12,580 nucleotides of DNA from Ruthenibacterium avium (GTDB taxonomy: Bacteria > Bacillota > Clostridia > Oscillospirales > Ruminococcaceae), in the NCBI GenBank assembly GCA_019118905.1, contig DWYA01000040.1:1-12580 (forward strand). The letters are read 5' to 3'. Made by a program: the position numbers and the translations under genes. A model generated the notes under the pieces. The model was not told the DNA's origin and did no database searches. It saw only the letters and a program-made list of their open reading frames with translations. Below are positions 6,836-12,580 of the stretch, one piece after another; positions within the stretch are counted from its first letter, which is position 1; every line of letters begins with the position of its first letter.

Positions 6836-7884
6836 CAAATCGTGATTTATTGATTGTTGTCGATGACTCACAAATTGACCTTGCCATTTTAAACGAAATT
6901 TTCAAAGACAGCTTTCGCGTCAAATGTATCAGCGCACCCAAACAAGCCGCTGCGTTTATTGAGGAGCATCATGAAGAAATTTGCTTAATTCTGCTTGATA
7001 TTTACTTAGGCCATCGTCAATCAGGCTTTTCCCTCTTGGAAGAATTGCGCCGCAACAGCCGAACTTCCCGTTTGCCAATTATTTTAATTACATCGGACGC
7101 CAATAAAGACCATGTTGTCAGCGGCATGGAAGCCGGAGCGGTTGACTTTTTGGCAAAGCCGGTCAATCCTCACACGGTTCAAGAGCGTGTTTACAACATT
7201 ATCCGCCAATTTTGGCCGTCGGAAACCTTGTTTTTGTCAAAGCAGTCCTCCGACGACTCAAAAGATACCTTTACGCTTTTCCCGGAAACCATCACCTCCA
7301 AGCAGGCTCTGCTTGCTCTGAGACCCTGGCTGGAAAGCCTTTCCCTGCTGTGCTCGCTTCGCCCCACGCTGTCTTTTGAATCGATGCGGCGTACCGCTCA
7401 CATGGTTTCTGTTTTGGCAAAAACATACGCTTCTTACTGCCACACCGTTCCCCTTAGCGGCACTGACGCTGTGTGGATCGGTATTGCCGCTTCCTTTTTT
7501 GATATTGGTCTTTTGGCACTGCCTGATGAGGTACTTTCTACCAGAGCAGAAAGTACTTACCAGAAGCACACCGAGCTGGGAGCACAAATTTTTGAGGCAA
7601 GCGCATCTATGCATCCGCTTTTCCAGCATCTTTCCGATATTTGCCGCTGGCACCACAAAGACTACGACGGCGCGGGCTGGCCTGTGGGCGAAGGCGGAGA
7701 GGCAATTCCGCTAAGTGCACAATTGACACGCACCGCCCTGCTTTGCACGGAATATGCACAACAGCTTGGCGAGCAAGCATCCGCACAGCAAATTCTTCGC
7801 TTGCTGCAAAAGGATGTCGGCTATGCTATTTCTGAAGAAATGTATGAAAACGCTTCTCTTTGTGCCGACAGTCTTCTTTCTTAA
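6832..7884 (+). CDS. Response regulator with degenerate HD-GYP output domain
   Basis: Residues 5-125 form a receiver domain with D11/D12, phosphoacceptor D56 (LILLDIYLG), the switch region ILITSD near 84-89 and K109 in AKP. Residues about 180-350 align by eye with HD-GYP domains: RRTAHMV (H190), FFDIGLLALP at 222-231, KHTELGAQIF (H246), HHKDYDGAGWP at 274-284, and IPLSAQL. In active members the first motif reads HDIGK, giving the metal-binding HD pair and a lysine. Here it is F223-D224 with leucine in place of the lysine, and GYP reads GWP. Canonical domains of this family hydrolyse cyclic di-GMP, but this one has lost a metal ligand. It may be an inactive binding or protein-interaction module. 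The gene overlaps the HPt gene by four bases and has AAAGGAG upstream, so both come from one transcript. Confidence 0.9.
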   Translation: MTNRDLLIVVDDSQIDLAILNEIFKDSFRVKCISAPKQAAAFIEEHHEEICLILLDIYLGHRQSGFSLLEELRRNSRTSRLPIILITSDANKDHVVSGMEAGAVDFLAKPVNPHTVQERVYNIIRQFWPSETLFLSKQSSDDSKDTFTLFPETITSKQALLALRPWLESLSLLCSLRPTLSFESMRRTAHMVSVLAKTYASYCHTVPLSGTDAVWIGIAASFFDIGLLALPDEVLSTRAESTYQKHTELGAQIFEASASMHPLFQHLSDICRWHHKDYDGAGWPVGEGGEAIPLSAQLTRTALLCTEYAQQLGEQASAQQILRLLQKDVGYAISEEMYENASLCADSLLS

Positions 7885-7944
7885 AGCATCTTTTTACTGC
7901 TGTGCTGTTTGCCGGCACAAACGATTGCCAACAGGAGAATTGAT

Positions 7945-9042
7945 ATGAAGAAAATCGTCCTTCGTTCTGCTTTTATCGTGCTTGCGCTGATTTTAGCCAT
8001 CATTGCGGCGTATGTCGTATATGTATTTGTTGATTATCACCGCCTGGGAGATCGCCTTCCGCTTACACCCGAGGGCAGCGCGAATGAAACCTTGCAGACA
8101 CAAACCGTTTACCGCGCGCTTTCTTATAATCTCGGATTTGGTGCATACAGCGCTGATTACAGCTTTTTTATGGATGGCGGAACCGAAAGCCGCGCCCGCT
8201 CTGAACAAGCTGTCACAGAAAATATCACCGGTGCCGTAACCACTGCCGCTTCATATGAACCGGATTTTTTGATGTTCCAAGAGGTTGACGTCAACGGCAC
8301 ACGAAGCCACCATGTCAACGAGTATGCGCTGGCTTGTGAATTGTTGTCTGATTCCCAATATGTGCATATATTTGCCCAGAACTACGACAGCCCTTACCTG
8401 TTTTGGCCGCTGCTGGAGCCTCACGGCGCCAATCAATCCGGGCTTGCATTCTTTTCGCGCTTTCCGATTCAGGAAGCCGTTCGGCGCAGTTTGCCCATTG
8501 AGGAAAGTGTGATGAAGCTCGTAGACCTTGACCGCTGTTACTCCGTTCAGCGTATCCCCGTTGAAAACGGCAAGGAACTGGTGGTGTATCATCTGCACTT
8601 GTCTGCATATACCTCAGACGGTACCATTGCGGAAGAACAGTTGAAAATGCTGTTTGACGATATGCAAACGGAATACGAAAAAGGCAATTACATTCTTGGA
8701 GCCGGTGACTTCAACAAAGATTTGCTGGGCAATTCCGCAGAGCGCTTTGGCTTTGAGGACGCACAGGCTTACACTTGGGCACAGCCTATTCCCGATAGCC
8801 TGATTCCGTCGTTTCTTTCCATCCTTGGCCCGTATGATGAAGCAAATCCCGTTCCCTCGTGCCGCAATGCGGACAAACCCTATTCGGCCGAAAGCTTTGT
8901 GGTGACCGTAGACGGGTTTATTGTTTCCGATAATATAGAAGTAAAAGAAAGCCAAGTGATCGATACACAATTTGCATACAGTGACCACAATCCGGTTTTG
9001 CTGGACTTTGCATTATTGGATTCCGCAAAGAGCGAAGTGTAA
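7945..9042 (+). CDS. Membrane-anchored endonuclease/exonuclease/phosphatase-family protein
   Basis: The 365-residue protein starts with a positively charged tip and a hydrophobic segment (about 5-30) without an obvious cleavage site, so it is probably a signal-anchored enzyme facing outward. The remainder carries the motifs of the DNase I-like metal-dependent phosphoesterase superfamily: N62 (SYNLGFG), E113 (FQEVD), H218 (YHLHLSAY), D255/N257 (GAGDFNKD), D323 (VDGF) and D347/H348 (YSDHNPV). All expected catalytic residues are present. Substrate could be nucleic acid, a phospholipid such as sphingomyelin, or an inositol phosphate; the sequence does not decide. The ATG at 7945 follows AGGAG by 7 bases. 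An upstream in-frame TTG at 7909 lacks such a site. It lies 60 bases after the response regulator with no clear terminator between, so cotranscription is possible. Confidence 0.88.
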   Translation: MKKIVLRSAFIVLALILAIIAAYVVYVFVDYHRLGDRLPLTPEGSANETLQTQTVYRALSYNLGFGAYSADYSFFMDGGTESRARSEQAVTENITGAVTTAASYEPDFLMFQEVDVNGTRSHHVNEYALACELLSDSQYVHIFAQNYDSPYLFWPLLEPHGANQSGLAFFSRFPIQEAVRRSLPIEESVMKLVDLDRCYSVQRIPVENGKELVVYHLHLSAYTSDGTIAEEQLKMLFDDMQTEYEKGNYILGAGDFNKDLLGNSAERFGFEDAQAYTWAQPIPDSLIPSFLSILGPYDEANPVPSCRNADKPYSAESFVVTVDGFIVSDNIEVKESQVIDTQFAYSDHNPVLLDFALLDSAKSEV

Positions 9043-9095
9043 CGCCGCCTTATCCCCCATTCAGCCAAACTGTTACGATTTCATTCTTTGCATAA

Positions 9096-9142
9096 AAAGG
9101 CACGCCCTGCCGCAGTTTTTCTCTGCGGCAGGGCGTGCCTTT
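9096..9142. terminator. Bidirectional rho-independent terminator, perfect 20-bp stem
   Basis: The arms 9096-9115 and 9123-9142 are perfectly complementary over 20 bp around a seven-base loop (TTTTTCT). On the plus strand TTTCTGTTTATTTTTT follows the stem. On the minus strand the run of A at 9094-9098 supplies a T-tract. It therefore ends both the phosphoesterase gene and the convergent wall-protein gene. Confidence 0.92.
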
Positions 9143-9175
9143 CTGTTTATTTTTTAAGCTGCTGCTTACCTTTTA

Positions 9176-12100
9176 TTACAGAATCGAGGTATTGGGATAA
9201 TAGTGATTCAAAACCCAACGCCAATCCTGACCTTTTTTAATGTAAGCGGCTGCACCATACTGGCTCATACCGACGCCATGGCCGTTTCCGTTGGTGGAGA
9301 ACGTCCATGTTCCGTTGCCGTTATACTTCCAGCTGTTTAAATTAACGCCATACAATCCCCAGCAGTTTTCATAGAATTTTCCGCCGCTGATGGTAACGCC
9401 GCAAACCACAGCACTGCTGATATTTCCGTAAGCATCTTTATTTACAGAAGTAATCCAGCGGCTCATGTCGTTTGCATACAAATTAAACTGCGCTTGACCC
9501 ACCATCTTAATGATATTTTTGCGCATCGTGTCGGTTCCGATGGTGTTCACCTTCGGGTAAAATTGCTGTGCGCCTGTCATGATGTAGTCATACGGGCTTT
9601 CTACCGTTGTCAGATAGGCATAATTGCCCCAACCCATATTGGCAGCGGAATTCGTGTAAGGCCCAGAGCAGCTGCCGTAGGCCGCGTTGATGATGCTTCC
9701 GTTGTAATAGACACCCAGATGGGAAACAATATTGGAGGACATCATTACTTCACTGCTTGGTGCTTGCAGGCCCACACTGGGAACCTGTCCAATCCCAAGG
9801 TAGTATTCCAAATAGCTTCTTGCCGCAACTGCCTGCGCCTTATAGAGCTTTTGCTTATCGTTGCCGCTCAAGCCAAGGCCGCTGCCCACTTCGTTTTGAA
9901 CCATCTGCGGAACGAGGTCTTTCACTTTTGCTGTTACCTGCTTGCCGCTGTTCACATCGTACACCGTTACAGAACGGTTAATTTTGGAATAATCACGGTG
10001 GGAATAGTTCATATCCACTTTTCCGTTGATGCCCGGAACCTTGCCGCTGCTGGTGTACTGCCACATGCCGGCATTGGGCCACGGATTGGAGGAAGCACCG
10101 TAATGAGCCACCCAGAACTCGTAACCTTCATCAATCAGCTGCTGCGCATTGATATAAGTATTGGCTGCATTGTAATAGGTATAGAATCCCGGCAAATAGC
10201 CATTCTGGGCCAAAAGATTCATGCCGTAGCGAATCAAATCTGTGTGCTGGTCTTTCGTGAGGTTCTTATTCCAGTTCAGAGGATCTTCGTAGTCGATATA
10301 AACCGGATAAGTAAAGCTGTTTTTGTATGCGTTCAATGCCGTCAGCGCGGTAGAAACTTCCAGATTCATATAATCATAGGTTGTTCCATAGCTGTAAATA
10401 TAAGCGCCCACTTGCAGGCCGGCATTCAAGGCACCCTGCATATAGGTGTGGAAATACTGGTCGATATACGGCCCTGCATTGGTGCTTCCCAACACACGAA
10501 TAATCACAAACTGCACACCGCTTGCTTTGACTGCATTCCAGTCGATCGGCCCTTGGAATTTGGAAACGTCAATTCCGAGGATCTTCACCTGCTGCGGATT
10601 CTGCATTTTATAGGTGGTCGGGTCAAAGTAATACTGGTTGCCGTTTACAGTAATCCAGCCGCTGTCGGCCAAGCCGTCATTTCCAAAGTAATAATAATCG
10701 CTGCCGACACTTTGCAAACCAAACTGCATTGCACCGGTTGCGCCAAAATAGCGCAGACCGTCGGACAGCCAAACCAGCTCGTTTTTCGCCAAACTGTAAT
10801 CGCCGCTCTTTTGGGAGTACCACAAAGAACCTACATAGAACAAACCGGGCTTGTTGGTCAAACCGTCTGCTTTCACATAGTACAGCTTCTGGTTAGGAGC
10901 TTGGTAGAAGGTGTTAACCAGCATCACGCCATCATTATTGAAAACACGCACGCCATCGGCAAAGCTCACTGCACCATTGATTGCCAAAGAGTAGTCCGGC
11001 TGAATGTAGCGCCATGCGTTGTTAATCATGCGCAAGCCGCCCTGCGGAATGATGCCTGTGGGCTGTGCGTAATAATATTTTCCGTTTTGTGCACGGTAGA
11101 AGTTGGTTGCCATGTGACCGTTATTTTGGAAAACACGCGCACCGTCGGCAAACCAGAATGCCTCATCTTTCGCAACAGAATAGTCCCATTTTACAAAGTA
11201 CCATCCGTTTCCCAGGTTGTGCAAACCGGCAACTGTGGGAATCACACCATTTGCATTGGTCACATACAGCTTTCCGTTAGACGATGTGAAGGTACCTGTG
11301 CGCATCGCACCGTTTGAGTCGAATACACGGGCACCGTCGCTGAACTTCACCGCTGTGTTTGTTGCAAGAGAATAGTCATCTTGAATATATTTCCAAGAGC
11401 CGTCTAAAACTTGCAGACCGCCGCTGGGAACAATACCGGCGCCGTTGGAGTAGTATAACTTTCCATCAGGTGTTTTATAATAGCCTACGCGCAAAGCACC
11501 ATTGGTGTCAAATACACGGGCGCCGTCGGAAAACCATACGGCTTCATCCGTCGAAAGGAAATAACCCCAAGTAACATTGCTCCACTGATTTCCAATTAAA
11601 TTTAAGCCAATGGTCGGCACAAGGCCGTTTGCGTTTGTGTAAAAAAGGCGATTATTTTTGTCTCGATAAAATCCTGTGCGCATTGCACCGCTTGTGTCAA
11701 ATACACGAGCGCCATCGGAAAAACCAATGACTTGGTCTTGTACAATGGAACGGTCAGACTGGATGCAGTACCAAGCATTGGTCGCGGCATCCAAATACAA
11801 ACCAGCGCCGGGAAGCTGACCCGCTCCGTTCGGCAAATAGGTTTTTCCGTTGTAGGTAAAACGGCTTGTCATCAACGCGCCGCTGCCGTCAAAACCATAC
11901 CAAATTCCGCCGATCTCTTTTGCTCCCTGTGCAGGTACGCCATTTTCATAGTAGTACCACTTGTTGCCAATGACTTCCCAGCCTGTTTTTCCAGCTGCTT
12001 TTGCATCTTCAGCCGGGGCATTATCCGTTTGCCCGGCCGTTTCTTCCTGAGCGCTCTCCGAATCGGCATCATCTGTCGCTTCTTCCTTCTCGGAATCAGA

Positions 12101-12580
12101 ATCCGTTACCGCACTTTCGTCATTGGAATCGGAAGAGCTATCGGGCGCGGTGCTTTCCGAGCTGGAGCTGGAAGAGCTATCCGGCGCGGTGCTTTCCGAG
12201 CTGGAGCTGGAAGAGCTGTCCGGCGCGGTGCTCTCCGGGCTGGAGCTGGAGGAGCTGTCCGGTGCGGTGCTCTCCGAGCTGGAGCTGGAAGAGCTGTCCG
12301 GCGCAGTACTCTCCGAGCTGGAGCTGGAAGAGCTGTCCGGCGCGGTGCTCTCCGAGCTGGAGCTGGAGGAACTGTCCGGCGCGGTGCTCTCCGGGCTGGA
12401 GCTGGAAGAGCTGTCCGGTGCGGTGCTCTCCGAGCTGGAGCTGGAAGAGCTGTCCGGCGCAGTGCTCTCCGGGCTGGAGCTGGAAGAACTGTCCGGTGCG
12501 GTGCTCTCCGGGCTGGAGCTGGTAGAGCTGTCCGGCGCGGTGCTCTCCGGGCTGGAGCTGGTAGAGCTGTCCGGCACGGT
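9176..12580 (-). CDS. Wall-bound GH25 muramidase / SpoIID-domain protein, 5' end missing
   Basis: The open frame runs off the right edge, so the signal peptide and true start are not seen. The GTG at 12577 sits inside a repeat and is not the start. Counting from that codon the visible 1133 residues hold: Ser-rich 13-residue repeats (2-157); an acidic linker (to about 200); aromatic and glycine-rich repeats like those of glucan- or choline-binding proteins (about 200-660); a GH25 muramidase domain (664-860) with D670 in GIDVSKFQG, D762 and E764 in YIDYEDP, and D855 in VDMN; and a SpoIID/LytB-like domain (865-1133) with E896 in VQNEVGSG, KAQAVAARSY and HGVGMSQYG at 1100. GH25 enzymes hydrolyse the MurNAc-GlcNAc bond of peptidoglycan. 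SpoIID domains are lytic transglycosylases that need a conserved glutamate, and E896 is the candidate. The protein is probably secreted and wall-attached through its repeats, acting in wall remodelling or lysis of other cells. Confidence 0.93.
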   Translation of the reverse strand, partial: TVPDSSTSSSPESTAPDSSTSSSPESTAPDSSSSSSPESTAPDSSSSSSSESTAPDSSSSSSPESTAPDSSSSSSSESTAPDSSSSSSSESTAPDSSSSSSSESTAPDSSSSSSPESTAPDSSSSSSSESTAPDSSSSSSSESTAPDSSSDSNDESAVTDSDSEKEEATDDADSESAQEETAGQTDNAPAEDAKAAGKTGWEVIGNKWYYYENGVPAQGAKEIGGIWYGFDGSGALMTSRFTYNGKTYLPNGAGQLPGAGLYLDAATNAWYCIQSDRSIVQDQVIGFSDGARVFDTSGAMRTGFYRDKNNRLFYTNANGLVPTIGLNLIGNQWSNVTWGYFLSTDEAVWFSDGARVFDTNGALRVGYYKTPDGKLYYSNGAGIVPSGGLQVLDGSWKYIQDDYSLATNTAVKFSDGARVFDSNGAMRTGTFTSSNGKLYVTNANGVIPTVAGLHNLGNGWYFVKWDYSVAKDEAFWFADGARVFQNNGHMATNFYRAQNGKYYYAQPTGIIPQGGLRMINNAWRYIQPDYSLAINGAVSFADGVRVFNNDGVMLVNTFYQAPNQKLYYVKADGLTNKPGLFYVGSLWYSQKSGDYSLAKNELVWLSDGLRYFGATGAMQFGLQSVGSDYYYFGNDGLADSGWITVNGNQYYFDPTTYKMQNPQQVKILGIDVSKFQGPIDWNAVKASGVQFVIIRVLGSTNAGPYIDQYFHTYMQGALNAGLQVGAYIYSYGTTYDYMNLEVSTALTALNAYKNSFTYPVYIDYEDPLNWNKNLTKDQHTDLIRYGMNLLAQNGYLPGFYTYYNAANTYINAQQLIDEGYEFWVAHYGASSNPWPNAGMWQYTSSGKVPGINGKVDMNYSHRDYSKINRSVTVYDVNSGKQVTAKVKDLVPQMVQNEVGSGLGLSGNDKQKLYKAQAVAARSYLEYYLGIGQVPSVGLQAPSSEVMMSSNIVSHLGVYYNGSIINAAYGSCSGPYTNSAANMGWGNYAYLTTVESPYDYIMTGAQQFYPKVNTIGTDTMRKNIIKMVGQAQFNLYANDMSRWITSVNKDAYGNISSAVVCGVTISGGKFYENCWGLYGVNLNSWKYNGNGTWTFSTNGNGHGVGMSQYGAAAYIKKGQDWRWVLNHYYPNTSIL
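10740..11720 (-). repeat. Six diverged ~63-residue wall-binding-like repeats
   Basis: The motif [FL][SA]DG-x-R-x-F recurs six times at about 190-base steps (near 11706, 11520, 11332, 11139, 10949 and 10754), each followed by a glycine-rich, tyrosine-rich stretch such as NGKLYYxNxxG and a tryptophan-containing stretch. The period is 63 residues for the first pair counted. Shorter related units flank the block on both sides (about 10600-10740 and 11720-11980). They resemble tandem carbohydrate- or choline-binding repeats, but the period is about three times the usual 20. DNA identity between copies is moderate, so the duplications are old. Confidence 0.8.
12146..12574 (-). repeat. 39-bp tandem repeat (11 copies) encoding a Ser-rich stalk
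   Basis: Eleven in-frame 39-base units encode PDSSxSSSxESTA, followed on the C-terminal side by a degenerate twelfth unit (PDSSSDSNDESAV). The array continues towards the right edge and may extend beyond it. Units are nearly identical at DNA level. They differ mainly at residue 5 (T in the two units nearest the edge, S elsewhere) and residue 9 (P or S in the order P P P S P S S S P S S). Such low-complexity Ser/Pro/acidic stretches act as extended spacers in surface proteins. The near-identity points to recent expansion or ongoing homogenisation. Confidence 0.95.

Noticed and set aside
7885..7944. TGTGC/GCACA hairpin between regulator and phosphoesterase genes as a terminator
   Set aside because: The stem is only five base pairs and lacks a following T-run.
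9494..11317. A 607-residue plus-strand open frame opposite the wall protein
   Set aside because: No recognisable domain. It is antisense to well-supported GH25 and SpoIID coding sequence and to the binding repeats, and its His/Cys/Val-rich composition is typical of shadow frames.
12001..12525. A plus-strand open frame encoding Trp/Ser/Cys/Pro-rich repeats across the tandem array
   Set aside because: It is the antisense reading of the 39-bp array, whose length is a multiple of three and so keeps other frames open. It has no sensible composition, and the minus-strand frame continues into clear GH25 and SpoIID domains.

Overview
The window looks like chromosomal DNA of a Gram-positive anaerobe of the class Clostridia, probably an Oscillospirales/Ruminococcaceae-type gut bacterium. 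The evidence is strong AGGAGG-type ribosome binding sites, sigma-A promoters of TTGACA/TATAAT type, a cytoplasmic short GH13 enzyme of a kind common in Clostridia, and a large wall-bound GH25 protein. Base composition appears moderate. The assignment is by protein style only and cannot be taken to genus level. No mobile element, tRNA, rRNA or CRISPR array is seen.

Left part (1-3771), all on the minus strand: a cytoplasmic GH13 alpha-amylase-family enzyme (113-1426) has its own near-perfect promoter and a palindromic leader. Upstream of it lies glmS (1583-3418), the entry enzyme of amino-sugar and peptidoglycan precursor synthesis, which ends at a rho-independent terminator. A 353-base gap (3419-3771) separates glmS from the kinase gene. 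It holds candidate promoters and a structured leader, but no glmS ribozyme that I can recognise.

Centre (3772-7884): a complete four-step His-Asp-His-Asp phosphorelay is encoded divergently. A membrane-bound hybrid histidine kinase (3772-6279, minus) faces an HPt protein (6452-6835, plus). The HPt gene overlaps, by ATGA, a response regulator (6832-7884) whose C-terminal half is a degenerate HD-GYP domain. Two sigma-A-like promoters lie back to back in the 172-base gap. The likely flow is kinase H465 to its own D756, then HPt H64, then regulator D56.

Right part (7945-12580): a membrane-anchored endonuclease/exonuclease/phosphatase-family enzyme (7945-9042, plus) follows the regulator. It converges on a very large gene read from the minus strand (9176 to beyond the right edge). 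A bidirectional terminator with a perfect 20-bp stem separates the two. The large gene encodes a wall-acting protein with at least eleven 13-residue Ser-rich repeats, about six 63-residue wall-binding-like repeats, a GH25 muramidase domain and a C-terminal SpoIID/LytB domain. Its start and signal peptide are outside the window.

The two most notable items are the joining of a muramidase and a SpoIID-type domain in one repeat-rich surface protein, and the phosphorelay that ends in an HD-GYP domain lacking its namesake histidine. GlmS, the lysozyme-like protein and the anchored phosphoesterase share a loose cell-envelope theme, but nothing in the sequence proves a regulatory link.
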